In this document: piece by piece, positions 42,167 to 50,766 of the stretch
How the letters are laid out: every line of letters begins with the position of its first letter
Position numbering within the stretch: the first letter of the stretch is position 1
NCBI GenBank assembly: GCA_902470365.1
Contig: CABRFZ010000015.1
Coordinates: 1 to 50,766 of the forward strand
Source: an uncultured Collinsella sp.
GTDB taxonomy: Bacteria; Actinomycetota; Coriobacteriia; Coriobacteriales; Coriobacteriaceae
Length of the DNA: 50,766 nucleotides
Reading direction: 5' to 3'
Notes under the pieces: generated by a model
What the model saw: only the letters and a program-made list of their open reading frames with translations
What the model was told of the DNA's origin: nothing
Databases searched by the model: none
Made by a program: the position numbers and the translations under genes

Positions 42167-43387
42167 TTATGCCCCAACTTGGCAGCTCTCGTCCCAGAGC
42201 ACGTTATCGGCGAGCGCGATTAGCACCTGCTGACAACGAACGATATCGGCGTGGGGCACATATTCGTTGGGCTTGTGCGCGAGCGCGAGCGACCCGGGAC
42301 CGTAGCTCATGCAATTGCGGTTACCTGTCTTGCCGGCAATGACGGCGGTGTCGGTGTAGCCGGTAAAGAAGCCGACGGTCGTGTCCGCGTCCGTCACGTC
42401 ATCGGCGGCACGCTTGAGCGCTGCTAGAAGGGGAGAGTTCGGGCCGCGCTCGGTGGCGGGGCGGTCGCCCGTCACGGTGTAGCTGCCATGGCAACCGGGA
42501 ACGGCGGCTTCGGCGACGGCGATGGCCTGCTCTACCATGCGCGTCGCGGCGGCCGTATCGGTCGGCGGGGTCAGGCGCATGTCGACCCAGACTTTGGCGC
42601 GGTCGGGTACGACGTAGGGGCGATATCCGCCCTCGATTTGGCCAAACGTGATGGTCGAAGGCCCCAGCTCATCGTGCGCGGGCAGCGCCACAAACGCTCG
42701 ACGGAGCGAACACACGACCTCGGCCATGGCGGCGACGGCATCCGCGCCCTTCCAGGGCTGGCTCGCATGCGCCGTCACGCCGGCCATTTCAATCTCGAAC
42801 CACGTACGCCCCTTGTGCGCCACTTGGATTTGTCCGTCGGTAGGCTCGGTGTCCAGCACCCATTCACGCGGGCCGACCCAGCCGGCATCGATGGCTGCCT
42901 CGGAGCCTCGCATAAAGTCTTCCTCGTCGACCGAGCAGATGAGCGAAAAGCCGCGGCGGGGCAGCGCGCCATCCGCCACCACGCGCTCGAGCGTATGGAC
43001 CAGAGCGGCAATGGCGCAGGCCAGACCGCCCTTCATGTCGCAGGCGCCGCGGCCATAGAGCTTATCGTCCCGCACGGTCGCCCCGAGCGGCGTAATGTCC
43101 GCGTCCCAGCCGTCGCCCAAGGTGACTGTATCCATGTGGCAGATGTAGACGAGCCGTGGCTCGTCGCTCAAACCGGGCACGGTGACCATTAGGTTGCGGC
43201 GCCCGGGGAGTACTTCGAGCTCTGCAATTTGCACGGCATCGAGTACCGGATGGCTCAGCTGCGCTAACCGTTCCTCAACCAACGCTTTGATATAGCGTTC
43301 AATCTCGCCCTCATACGCACCTGGGTCGGAACTGTCGATCCGCACGAGTCTTTGCGTAAGCCGCCAAGCAAAATCTGTATCAACCAT
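42167..43387 (-). CDS. M20-family amidohydrolase (ArgE/DapE/CPG2-like)
   Basis: A 406-residue zinc hydrolase. ICHMDTVTLGDGW carries the first His and the catalytic Asp, YGRGACDMKGGLA the bridging Asp, and SVDEEDFMRGSE the general base Glu. The dimerisation lid is at about 190-300. It resembles ArgE, DapE and carboxypeptidase G; which amide it cuts cannot be told. ATG 43387 has GAGGTG five bases upstream. It lies between serA and the DUF1015-like gene, but two hairpins after serA (43465-43552) may uncouple it. Confidence 0.85.
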   Translation of the reverse strand: MVDTDFAWRLTQRLVRIDSSDPGAYEGEIERYIKALVEERLAQLSHPVLDAVQIAELEVLPGRRNLMVTVPGLSDEPRLVYICHMDTVTLGDGWDADITPLGATVRDDKLYGRGACDMKGGLACAIAALVHTLERVVADGALPRRGFSLICSVDEEDFMRGSEAAIDAGWVGPREWVLDTEPTDGQIQVAHKGRTWFEIEMAGVTAHASQPWKGADAVAAMAEVVCSLRRAFVALPAHDELGPSTITFGQIEGGYRPYVVPDRAKVWVDMRLTPPTDTAAATRMVEQAIAVAEAAVPGCHGSYTVTGDRPATERGPNSPLLAALKRAADDVTDADTTVGFFTGYTDTAVIAGKTGNRNCMSYGPGSLALAHKPNEYVPHADIVRCQQVLIALADNVLWDESCQVGA

Positions 43388-43464
43388 AGGCACCTCACAG
43401 ATAGTTAGGTCAACATACAGATTGTATGCCAAGAAGCGGCTCGGTGCATTTAATGGAGCGCTCA

Positions 43465-43503
43465 CAAAAACGGGGGCGCCTCTCGTGCGAAAGGCGCCCC
43501 CGT
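43465..43503 (-). terminator. Terminator after serA
   Basis: A 12-bp stem (43470-43481 with 43492-43503); on the minus strand TTTTTG follows. Strong intrinsic terminator for the serC-serA unit. Confidence 0.85.
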
Positions 43504-43519
43504 GGGCATTCAATGTCAG

Positions 43520-43552
43520 TGACGGGCAGGCCACATGGGGAACTGCCCGTCA
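43520..43552. repeat. Second hairpin downstream of serA
   Basis: TGACGGGCAG and CTGCCCGTCA enclose a 13-nt loop, immediately before the serA terminator as read on the minus strand. No T-tract. Confidence 0.6.
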
Positions 43553-43564
43553 GATCAGCCGGCG

Positions 43565-44728
43565 CTATTTAATCACGCGCACGCGATACATCGACGGAAT
43601 CTGCTTAAGCGCCTCGATCGTGCTGCTGTCCAGGTGCTCGTCGGTGTCGAACATGGTGTAGGCGTTCTCGCCAGCGGACTCGTTGGTCATGCGTTGCACG
43701 TTGGCGTTGTCCTTGGCCAGGATGGCTGTGATCTGGCCGATCATGTTGGGCACGTTGGCGTGCAGGCAGGCGATGCGGCTCGCGGCGCGCGCCTTGCCCA
43801 TGCTGCAGGCGGGGTAGTTGACGCTGTGCGCGATGTTGCCGTTCTCCAGGTAATCTTTGAGCTCGCTGATGGCCATATCGGCGCAGTTGGCCTCGGCCTC
43901 GCCAGTGCCGGCGCCCGAGTGCGTGGTGATAAACGTGTTGGGCATCTTGACGGTCTTGGGCGTGGCAAAGTCGCAGCTAAACCAGCTCAGCTTGCCCTCG
44001 CGCAGGGCGGCGTCGACGGCGTCCTCGTCAATGATGGTCTCGCGCGCGTAGTTGATGAGCACTGCGTCGGGTGCCAACAGGTTGATCTGCTCGGTGCTGA
44101 TCATGCCGATGGTGTCGGCCTTGCTGGGCACGTGCACGGTGAGATAGTCACAGCCGCGGCAGAGGTCCTCGAGCGTGCCCACGCGCTGCACCTCGCGGCT
44201 CAGCACCCATGCGTGCTCGACGGAAATGAACGGATCGTAGCCGTAAACGTCCATGCCCAGATCGACGCAGGCGTTGGCGACCTTGGAGCCCACGTTGCCC
44301 AGACCGATGACGCCGATGCGCTTGCCCTTGAGCTCGCGGCCCACAAAGGCCTTCTTGGCTTTCTCGGCATCGACCTGGATCTCGGGGTCGTCGGCGTTGT
44401 CGCGCACCCAGTTCATCGATTGCACCACGCCGCGGCTCGAGAGCACCAGCATGCCTAGGACGAGCTCCTTGACGGCGTTGCTGTTGGCGCCGGGGGAGTT
44501 AAAGACGACGACGCCCTTCTTGGCGTACTCCTCGACGGGGATGTTGTTGACGCCGGCACCGCAGCGGGCGATGGCACGGATGCCCTCGGGTAGCTCGTAG
44601 CCGTGCAGGTCGGTCGAGCGCATCAGGATGGCGTCGGCCTCCTCGGCGGTGCTCACAAATTCGTAGCCCTCGCCAAACTCGACTTTGCCGTCCTTGGTGA
44701 TGTCGTCGATGGTCTTAATCTTGCGCAT
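43565..44728 (-). CDS. serA: D-3-phosphoglycerate dehydrogenase
   Basis: SerA makes 3-phosphohydroxypyruvate, the first step of serine synthesis. The 387-residue protein has the NAD loop GVIGLGNVGSKVA at about 138-150, ARCGAGVNNIP near residue 54 and the catalytic region TTHSGAGTGEAE with the active-site histidine. The C-terminal 75 residues (about 313-387) form an ACT domain (NVPNMIGQITAILAKDN) for likely feedback by serine. It is the compact type with ACT but no intervening domain. It lies 69 bases after serC and is surely co-transcribed. Confidence 0.93.
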   Translation of the reverse strand: MRKIKTIDDITKDGKVEFGEGYEFVSTAEEADAILMRSTDLHGYELPEGIRAIARCGAGVNNIPVEEYAKKGVVVFNSPGANSNAVKELVLGMLVLSSRGVVQSMNWVRDNADDPEIQVDAEKAKKAFVGRELKGKRIGVIGLGNVGSKVANACVDLGMDVYGYDPFISVEHAWVLSREVQRVGTLEDLCRGCDYLTVHVPSKADTIGMISTEQINLLAPDAVLINYARETIIDEDAVDAALREGKLSWFSCDFATPKTVKMPNTFITTHSGAGTGEAEANCADMAISELKDYLENGNIAHSVNYPACSMGKARAASRIACLHANVPNMIGQITAILAKDNANVQRMTNESAGENAYTMFDTDEHLDSSTIEALKQIPSMYRVRVIK

Positions 44729-44797
44729 GAAAAACTCCTTAGCAGGTTTGGTTTAAACAGGTGGTTTGAAGTGGCTGGTCGGCCCGCGCGTTGCGGG

Positions 44798-45922
44798 CTA
44801 GTTAGATCGCGGGCTCAAACTACGCTGCGTTTCGAAGTCCTTCATGTACGAGGCCAGTGCCTGCACGTCTTCCATGGTTACGGCGTTGTAGACGCTGGCG
44901 CGCATGCCGCCTACCAGACGATGGCCCTTGACGTTTTGAATCTGGTGCTCGGCCGCGCCTGCGACAAAGGCCGCGTCGAGTTCGGCGTCGCCGGTGCGGA
45001 AGGTGACATTGGCGATGGAGCGGCTGTCGGCCTGCGTGGTGCCATGGAACAGCTCGCTGTGCTCGAGCAGGTCGTAGAGCAGGTTGGCCTTGGCCCAGTT
45101 GCGCTCGGCCATGGCGGCAAGTCCGCCGGTCTCCTCGACCCAATGGAACACCTTGCCGCACACGTAGATGCCAAAGGTGTTGGGCGTGTTGAGCATGGAG
45201 CCCTTGGCGGCCTGGGTCTTAAGGTCCATGTACTGCGGCGTCTGCGCAAAAGCGGGGCCATCTGCGATGAGGTCGTCGCGCACGATGACCACGGTCACAC
45301 CCGCGGCGCCGGCGTTTTTCTGAGCGCCGGCGTAGATGAGCCCGTAGCGTTCGACGTCGAGCGGCTGCGACAAAAAGCAGCTCGAGACATCGGCGACCAG
45401 CGGTACGTCGCCGCAGTTGGGCAGCTCGTGGTACATGGTGCCAAAGATGGTGTTGTTCTGGCAGATGTAGACGTAGTCGAGCCCGTCGCCTGCGGCCTCG
45501 GTGGCAATGCGCGCGTTGATGTCGGCCATGGTGGGTATGCGGTCGAAATTGGTGTCCTCGGAGCTCGCGAGCAGCACAGCCTCACCGTACTTGGCGGCTT
45601 CTTTGTATGCCTTGTTGGCAAAGTTGCCGGTCACGATGTAGCCGGCGCGGCCGCGGCGCATGAGGTTCATGGGGATGCCCGCAAACTGCAGCGTGGCGCC
45701 GCCCTGCAAAAACAGGACGCGGTAGTTGTCGGGGATGCTTAGCAGGCGACGCAGGGTTGCCTCGGCGTCGTCGATGATCTGCTGGTACATGCTAGATCGA
45801 TGGCTCATCTCGAGCACGGACATGCCGCAACCGCGGTAGTCCATCATCTCGTCGGCGATCTCGGCGAGCACGCTTGTAGGCAGTGCGGCCGGGCCAGCTG
45901 AGAAGTTGTGCACACGTGCCAT
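44798..45922 (-). CDS. serC: Phosphoserine aminotransferase
   Basis: SerC transaminates 3-phosphohydroxypyruvate to phosphoserine with PLP. The 374-residue protein begins VHNFSAGPAALP, has EMSHRSSMYQQII, LFLQGGATLQF and the PLP lysine in YAGAQKNAGAAG near residue 196. The sequence belongs to the compact bacterial SerC group. GGGAG lies about 8 bases before ATG 45922. With serA it completes two of three steps; no serB is recognised in the window. Confidence 0.94.
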   Translation of the reverse strand: MARVHNFSAGPAALPTSVLAEIADEMMDYRGCGMSVLEMSHRSSMYQQIIDDAEATLRRLLSIPDNYRVLFLQGGATLQFAGIPMNLMRRGRAGYIVTGNFANKAYKEAAKYGEAVLLASSEDTNFDRIPTMADINARIATEAAGDGLDYVYICQNNTIFGTMYHELPNCGDVPLVADVSSCFLSQPLDVERYGLIYAGAQKNAGAAGVTVVIVRDDLIADGPAFAQTPQYMDLKTQAAKGSMLNTPNTFGIYVCGKVFHWVEETGGLAAMAERNWAKANLLYDLLEHSELFHGTTQADSRSIANVTFRTGDAELDAAFVAGAAEHQIQNVKGHRLVGGMRASVYNAVTMEDVQALASYMKDFETQRSLSPRSN

Positions 45923-46056
45923 CTTCTAGTCTCCCTCGTAGTCGTTTGAACGTTCGGGATACTTTAGCACAGTGGAGCGCCAGGCGCGACCGCATCACGG
46001 TAAAACTCGACTGCGCCGCTATGATTTACAGGATGGTTACATGGGGGAGGGGTGCT

Positions 46057-46149
46057 TTACTCCTCAGGCAAATCCAAATCTGCGAGCGAAGGCATGAGGT
46101 TCTCTAGGCGCTTGATCTCTTCGTCGCAAATTAGCCACTTCCTGGTCAC
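46057..46149 (-). CDS. Possible 30-residue protein after the antiporter gene
   Basis: A GTG codon overlaps the stop codon of the antiporter gene (TAGTG), and the frame encodes 30 residues beginning TRKWLICDEEIKRLENLM and ending DLDLPEE. It has an acidic helical character and one cysteine. The overlap suggests translational coupling. No homologue is known to me; the length makes chance possible. Confidence 0.3.
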   Translation of the reverse strand: MTRKWLICDEEIKRLENLMPSLADLDLPEE

Positions 46150-47750
46150 TACGACGCCAGTGTGGCGATGACGGCTTCGTCGCCGGAGTATATGAGGGTG
46201 TTGCCGTCGGGGATGATCGTCTGGCCGTCGCGTTTGAGCATCACGACGATAAAGGGATGCTTGCCTTGCGGCACATCGCGAAGACGCTGGCCGGCCAGGC
46301 GACCGTGGGGGGTTACGGTGACCTCGCGCAGCGTAACCTCGGCACGCTCTTCAAACGTCGGCGCGGCCATCACCAGCAGGTCACCTTCCTCGATGACGGT
46401 ATCGCCGTTGGGCAGCACCGGGTGCGCCCCGTCGCGCAGCACCAGGACCACGAGCATGTCTGTGGCGCTGCCAATGTCCGCGAGCGAGCGTCCGGCAAAC
46501 GGATGTCGAGCGCCCACCTTGAGCTTTACAAACGACATGCCGTCCTCGTCGCGGTAGTCGTTAAAGGTGCGGCGCACGTCGCCGGTCGCATCGATCATAT
46601 CGAGCTTCTTCGCCACCGCCGGCAGCAGCGAGCCCTGCACCACAATGCTCGACACGGCAATCACAAACACCAGGTCAAATAGGTCGTGTCCGCCGGGAAC
46701 GCCGGCCACCACGGCAAAGAGACTAAAGACGACCGAAGCTGCTCCGCGCAGACCCGCCCAGCTTACGAGCGCGACCTGGCGGGGATTCGTCTTAAAGGGC
46801 GCTAGGAGCACGCCGACGGCGATGGGGCGGCTCACGAAGAGCATGAACGCCATGAGTGCCAGGCCCGGCAGCAGCATCTGCGGCAGGCGTGCGGGCGTTA
46901 CGAGCAGGCCGAGCAAGAAGAAGATCGTCATCTCGGCCATCTCGGTGAGGGTGTCAAAGAAGTGCGCCATCTCGACTTTGCCGGTGATGTCGCTGGCACC
47001 CAGTACAATGCCTGCCAGGTATACAGCCAAAAAGCTGTTGCCGTCCAGATAGCTTGGTAGCGCGTAGGCGACGATCGCCACGGCGAACAAAAAGATGGTC
47101 TGCGCGCCCTCGGCCGTTGCGTGCGCGCGTTCAATCAGGCGGCCCGCCGCCCAGCCGATGGCAAGGCCCAGACCCGCGCCTAGAATGATCTGCTTGACCA
47201 GCAGTGCGGGAATGTTGATGTCGCCGCCGGCCGCGAGTGTGGCGAGCACGGCGGTGAGCATGTAGGCGACGGGGTCGTTGGAGCCCGATTCGACCTCGAG
47301 CAGCGAGTCGGTGCCGCCCCTCAGCGAAAGGCTGTGCTCGCGCAGAACGCTAAAGACGCTGGCCGCGTCGGTGGACGCCACGACCGATCCCAGCAGCAGG
47401 CCGCCGATCCAGTCGAAACCCAGCGCAAAGTGGGCGAATACGCCGGTGATGCCGGCAGTGATGACGACGCCGAGCGTGCTCAGCAGCACTGCAGGTATGG
47501 CGACGGGCTTGGCGCGGTCGATGTTGGTGTTAAAGCCGCCGTAGAACATGATGAACAGCAGCGCCGTGCTGCAGACGGTTTCGGTGAGCGCATAGTCGCT
47601 AAAGTCGATATGCGCCGGGCCGTTGACGCCCAACAGCATGCCCAGCGCGATAAAGATGAGCAGGGTGGGGAAGGGGAGTTTTTTGCCGACGGGTTTGATG
47701 GTCAGGCACAAAATGATGACGAGGCCGATAAAAAGAAGGATCTGGTTCAT
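46149..47750 (-). CDS. CPA-type K+(Na+)/H+ antiporter with TrkA-C domain (NhaP2/CvrA-like)
   Basis: A 533-residue protein. Residues 1 to about 390 are a 12-13-helix cation/proton antiporter domain, with GGLLLGSVVASTDAASVFSV and VESGSNDPVAYML carrying the paired Asp residues of the family. Residues about 400-533 are soluble and hold a TrkA-C-like domain (KVGARHPFAGRSLADIG and VLRDGAHPVLPNGDTVIEEG) and a second similar segment. This matches NhaP2/CvrA, which export K+ or Na+ in exchange for protons. The start is ATG 47750; the ribosome site is weak. A tiny frame overlaps its stop codon. Confidence 0.88.
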   Translation of the reverse strand: MNQILLFIGLVIILCLTIKPVGKKLPFPTLLIFIALGMLLGVNGPAHIDFSDYALTETVCSTALLFIMFYGGFNTNIDRAKPVAIPAVLLSTLGVVITAGITGVFAHFALGFDWIGGLLLGSVVASTDAASVFSVLREHSLSLRGGTDSLLEVESGSNDPVAYMLTAVLATLAAGGDINIPALLVKQIILGAGLGLAIGWAAGRLIERAHATAEGAQTIFLFAVAIVAYALPSYLDGNSFLAVYLAGIVLGASDITGKVEMAHFFDTLTEMAEMTIFFLLGLLVTPARLPQMLLPGLALMAFMLFVSRPIAVGVLLAPFKTNPRQVALVSWAGLRGAASVVFSLFAVVAGVPGGHDLFDLVFVIAVSSIVVQGSLLPAVAKKLDMIDATGDVRRTFNDYRDEDGMSFVKLKVGARHPFAGRSLADIGSATDMLVVLVLRDGAHPVLPNGDTVIEEGDLLVMAAPTFEERAEVTLREVTVTPHGRLAGQRLRDVPQGKHPFIVVMLKRDGQTIIPDGNTLIYSGDEAVIATLAS

Positions 47751-48003
47751 GGATGGTGTCCGCTCCTGGGGGGTTGGCGTGGCACGGTCAGTTGTCTGCG
47801 GTTATTTGTACCCAAAGATGGTGGGTTTATGGGGTTGGATTGCGGGCGTGCGCGATATCGTCATAGACGGCCGCCGTCTTTGCCTCTGCTCGGAAACCCT
47901 TTCCAGCTTTATTGCAACGGAGTACAATGGGTAACGTTTAAGTTCAACTTGAAGTTTTAGTTGCGGCGCCGGGCTTCGGCCGCAATGCAAGGAGAGGCGT
48001 ACC

Positions 48004-48843
48004 ATGGCGATCTATGTGACATCTGATGCTCACGGGCACGTGCGTGCGCTTGACGAGGCCCTGTCTAAGATCTCGTTGACGTCCGACGACACGCTGTACG
48101 TGTTGGGCGACATGATCGATCGCGGGCCCGATCCGGTCGGCGTTATTAAGCTCGTGCGCTCGCTGCCCAACGCCCGCGTGCTCAAGGGTAATCACGAGCA
48201 GATCATGCTCGATGCCATCGTTGGCCAGGATCCGCTCGATGCTGAGACCTGGGATATCAACGGTGGCTGGACGACGCGCGAGCAGCTCAACGACATGGAA
48301 TTTGAGACATACGAGGAGCTCGTGCGATGGATGGCCGCGCTGCCGCTCTACGCGGTGGCCGAGACCGAGGAGCGCCCGTATCTGCTGGTACATGCTGGAA
48401 TCCAGACCGAGGCGGCGCGGGCGTTTTTGCTTGAACATGGGGTTGATTGTGCCGATGGTGCGGGGGCGGTGGATGCCGATCGCGAGCTACTGCAGCAGAT
48501 GCTTGCGGTGCAGTCGTCCGATGACCTGCTGTGGATTCGTCACGGCTATTGGGATGTGCCGACCGGGCTGCTTTCTACCGAGGGTAAGGGCCCGGTCGTT
48601 GTGAGCGGTCACACGCCAACGGTGTCGCTCGGGCGTTATTGCGAGGTCGGTGGTCTTGCGGGGCTCGACGAGGAGTCGGGCCGCGGGCAGATCGTGCGCC
48701 TGGGCGGCGAGGATGCCGCCGGTGTGCCCGATCGCATCGACATCGACTGCGCTGCCGCCACCGGCTCCGAGTTCGGTCGTGTGGGCATCCTGCGCCTGGA
48801 CGACGGGGCCGAGTTCTACGCGAACATCAACCCGGGCGAATGA
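48004..48843 (+). CDS. Calcineurin-like metallophosphatase (PrpE/Ap4A-hydrolase-like)
   Basis: A 279-residue phosphoesterase. SDAHGHVRAL supplies the first metal ligands (in place of GDIHG), GDMIDRGPDP the second set, KGNHEQIML the third, and VSGHTPT the last His. This order is that of PPP-type bacterial phosphatases and diadenosine tetraphosphate hydrolases; the substrate is not clear. AAGGAG lies before the ATG at 48004, and TACAAT at 47923-47928 is a good -10 with a possible TTTCCA -35. Confidence 0.88.
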   Translation: MAIYVTSDAHGHVRALDEALSKISLTSDDTLYVLGDMIDRGPDPVGVIKLVRSLPNARVLKGNHEQIMLDAIVGQDPLDAETWDINGGWTTREQLNDMEFETYEELVRWMAALPLYAVAETEERPYLLVHAGIQTEAARAFLLEHGVDCADGAGAVDADRELLQQMLAVQSSDDLLWIRHGYWDVPTGLLSTEGKGPVVVSGHTPTVSLGRYCEVGGLAGLDEESGRGQIVRLGGEDAAGVPDRIDIDCAAATGSEFGRVGILRLDDGAEFYANINPGE

Positions 48844-48874
48844 TGTCCCAAATTAGCTACCCCCATCGCTGCAA

Positions 48875-50455
48875 TTAGGCGCCGTATGGGTTGCGGTCGC
48901 GTTCGATGCGTTGGCGGATGTGGGCGTACTCGATAATCAGTAGCACCAGGAGTAGGGCCATGATGGCTAGGTAGCTCACCACAGCGCCCATCAGACCCAG
49001 CAGCTTAATCAAGATCACCGGCAGCACCACGCTTACGGCGAAGCAGATCAGGTAGATCTTGGTGACGTCTCCAGCGTGGCGTAGCACCGTGATGATGGCG
49101 TAGATAAAGTCGATGGCCGCGGTGACGCCGCCGGCAACGACCATCAGCAACGCCAGCGTACGGTAGCGCTCAAAGCTGAGGCCGTACATCAAGCTCATGA
49201 GGGGAATACCGGGACCTGCCATAAATGCGGCGCACACGCCGGTGATGACCACGATCAGCGCCATAACGGCAACAATAATCAGGTCAAAGCGATGACGCTT
49301 GCGAGGATTAGCCCAAATGCTCGACAAGCGCAGAAGCTGCGGTTTATAGATAAATCCAATGCTCAGCAAAATAGCCTGCGCCGGAAAGAACAGGGCATTA
49401 AAGTACAGCTGATATTTGTATGCCAGCGTGCCTTCCATCACAAACTTGGGCATGCTCTCAATTAGGTTGAACAGGAACAGTGCACCAAAGAGCGGGGCGC
49501 ACTGGACAAACAGGTGGCCGACCTCGCGCAGGCTCACGCGGCGCGATTTTTCGGTCTCGAGCAGGGCGAGCGGCGCGGTGACCAGCACGAGCGAGGCGAT
49601 CGCGGTGACACCCATGGCCATGGCCGCGATGGGCATGCTGCGCGTGAGGAACAGCGCCACGCTGAAGACCGCGATGACGCCGACGGAGCGTAGCGTTTGG
49701 CTCATTCCAGCCAAGTAGAGTTTGTCGGCCTGCTGCAGGCGGCCTTCGTACACGTCGGCGACGCCATCGATGACCTTATACAGGTAGACGCCCAGGCCGA
49801 TCGTCGCCATCTGCGCATCATAGCCGCGGGCGCTGCTGTACATGAGGCCGCAGCCTAGGGCGAGCGCTCCACAAAGCCAGCGGTTGAGCTGGTAGGAGGC
49901 AAAGGACGTCTTTTCGTCGATGTCTGAGACCTGGAAATTGCGCACGCCGTAGTTGCACGCGATCATGATGAGCGTGCCGGTGACAAAGGCGATGGAGAAT
50001 TTGCCTGCTTCTTCGGCGCCCACGAGCTGCGTAGACACGATGGTGAGCAACGGAAACGCCAGGCCCCACACGGCGGTGCCGAGGGTGTTCCAAAGATAGT
50101 CGCGGCTGGTGGCGTGCTCCTCGTATTCCGCTTCCTGCATGGAGAAGCCGCCGCCGTAGACGGCGCCGAGCAGACGGTTCCACCAAGCGTTGACCATGCG
50201 GCGGACGGGGCCGGGCTCCCGATCGCGTTCGCGCCGGCGACGTGTGGCTTGGCTGCTATCGGGTCCGCCGGCGTTGCGCTGGCTCAGCTCCTGGATGCGC
50301 GCGAGCTCTTCGGCCGTGTGGGAGGCGGGGAACAGGCCGTTCTCGATGCGGCCGCCCTGGGCCTTCGCGGCGCCGTCTTTCGATGCAGCGGGGTTGGAGA
50401 TGCCATTGCGGCGGGCGATGGCGCGGCGAATGCTATCGAGGGGTGTGATGCTCAA
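48875..50455 (-). CDS. Polysaccharide flippase-like membrane protein
   Basis: A 526-residue protein with about 100 polar, basic residues first (ATRRRRERDREPGPVRR) and then 12-14 hydrophobic helices, resembling MATE/Wzx-type flippases: NTLGTAVWGLAFPLLTIVST and, later, YLAIMALLLVLLIIEY. The last residues are basic (RQRIERDRNPYGA). Lipid-linked oligosaccharide export is the likely job, but no glycosyltransferase is adjacent. The start is TTG 50455, supported by AAAGGA seven bases before. The long basic N-terminus is unusual for the family. Confidence 0.7.
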   Translation of the reverse strand: MSITPLDSIRRAIARRNGISNPAASKDGAAKAQGGRIENGLFPASHTAEELARIQELSQRNAGGPDSSQATRRRRERDREPGPVRRMVNAWWNRLLGAVYGGGFSMQEAEYEEHATSRDYLWNTLGTAVWGLAFPLLTIVSTQLVGAEEAGKFSIAFVTGTLIMIACNYGVRNFQVSDIDEKTSFASYQLNRWLCGALALGCGLMYSSARGYDAQMATIGLGVYLYKVIDGVADVYEGRLQQADKLYLAGMSQTLRSVGVIAVFSVALFLTRSMPIAAMAMGVTAIASLVLVTAPLALLETEKSRRVSLREVGHLFVQCAPLFGALFLFNLIESMPKFVMEGTLAYKYQLYFNALFFPAQAILLSIGFIYKPQLLRLSSIWANPRKRHRFDLIIVAVMALIVVITGVCAAFMAGPGIPLMSLMYGLSFERYRTLALLMVVAGGVTAAIDFIYAIITVLRHAGDVTKIYLICFAVSVVLPVILIKLLGLMGAVVSYLAIMALLLVLLIIEYAHIRQRIERDRNPYGA

Positions 50456-50550
50456 AGTAGGTCCTTTCTATTGCTGCGCTCTAGTATAGACACCGCGGTG
50501 TTCGCTCGTGTTTTTGAACAGGTTGTTCGATAATTTCGGCGGCGCCATTC

Positions 50551-50668
50551 GGTAGTCGGCACTTTGGGAACGTCTCTAAGTGCCGGCATCCGGGGACACT
50601 CCTTGAATGTTGCCTGTTCAAGAGTGTCCCCAACGACTAGTCGTTTAAGAACGTTCCCAATGACTAGG
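50551..50668. repeat. GGGGAC-type intergenic repeat, copy D (long form)
   Basis: Nested stems: TTGGGAACGT with ACGTTCCCAA, and GGGGACACTC-TTGAA with TTCAAGAGTGTCCCC. The ACGACTAGTCGTTTAAGAAC block matches copy B. It fills most of the gap between the flippase gene and the window edge; the rest of 50456-50766 shows no gene I can support. Confidence 0.75.
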
Positions 50669-50766
50669 CCGCTTGCCTGCAATTTTTGACCGTTGGGCAG
50701 GCTTGCCGCCCTTGCCGCAAAAACGTTTTTGCATATCGGGTACAACGGGCTTTACGTGAGTAAAGT

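Noticed and set aside
43520..43552. Hairpin near serA considered as a third copy of the structured RNA
   Set aside because: It has a single stem and none of the conserved loops (TCAACTTC, TTGTTTC, TC/CC) or bulges.

Overview
The window is about 60% GC and looks like the chromosome of a gut actinobacterium of the class Coriobacteriia, most likely Collinsella or a close relative. That assignment is inference from gene content and style (fermentative arginine deiminase pathway, QueH, fused PstC-PstA, many short intergenic inverted repeats), not from a marker gene. I saw no rRNA, tRNA, CRISPR array, phage or transposase gene.

Layout. 1-5.1 kb: a TIM-barrel protein, a 56-residue membrane protein, an rRNA m5C methyltransferase and an unusual methionyl-tRNA synthetase. 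5.1-6.3 kb: a zincin-like membrane protein with queH. 6.3-12.2 kb: an arginine deiminase island of clearly lower GC. One arcA paralogue with a CI/LexA-type regulator reads leftward; an ArcD-type antiporter, a second arcA and arcB read rightward. 12.4-18.4 kb: queA, a tail-anchored coiled-coil protein, a short-chain dehydrogenase and tgt, with two copies of a structured element between them. 18.5-23.3 kb: LOG protein, RelB/RelE pair, DegV, a HAD phosphatase and a PepV-like dipeptidase. 23.5-27.2 kb: the phosphate transporter pstS-pstCA-pstB. 27.4-30.7 kb: an ABC-F protein, a Cof-type phosphatase and a DtxR-family regulator. 30.9-33.7 kb: a zinc/cadmium efflux operon (SmtB-type repressor, HMA protein, P-type ATPase) with recognisable operators. 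33.7-35.6 kb: an AT-rich stretch with a 255-bp inverted-repeat element and a solitary nuclease-like gene. 35.6-41.3 kb: a DEDD exonuclease, a His-rich metal exporter, housekeeping proteins, a nitroreductase behind an iron-box-like site, and two tandem histidine phosphatases. 41.4-45.9 kb: a serine cluster (serC, serA, an M20 peptidase, a short DUF1015-like protein). 46-50.5 kb: a CPA-type antiporter, a metallophosphatase and a flippase-like membrane protein.

How the parts fit. QueA and Tgt build epoxyqueuosine on tRNA and QueH finishes it. The arc genes import arginine, deiminate it and form carbamoyl phosphate; the carbamate kinase that would yield ATP is absent here. Metal handling recurs: Zn/Cd efflux, a DtxR-type regulator, a putative Mn/heavy-metal exporter with palindromes at its promoter, and an iron-box-like site.

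The strongest undescribed signal is non-coding. Two copies of a roughly 110-nt element (13611-13722 and 16861-16972) keep the same loops and bulges while all three helices change sequence by compensatory substitutions. Each copy follows a gene-end hairpin and precedes a GGGGAC-type repeat. Several other families of short inverted repeats share the intergenic space. All start sites were chosen by eye from Shine-Dalgarno spacing.
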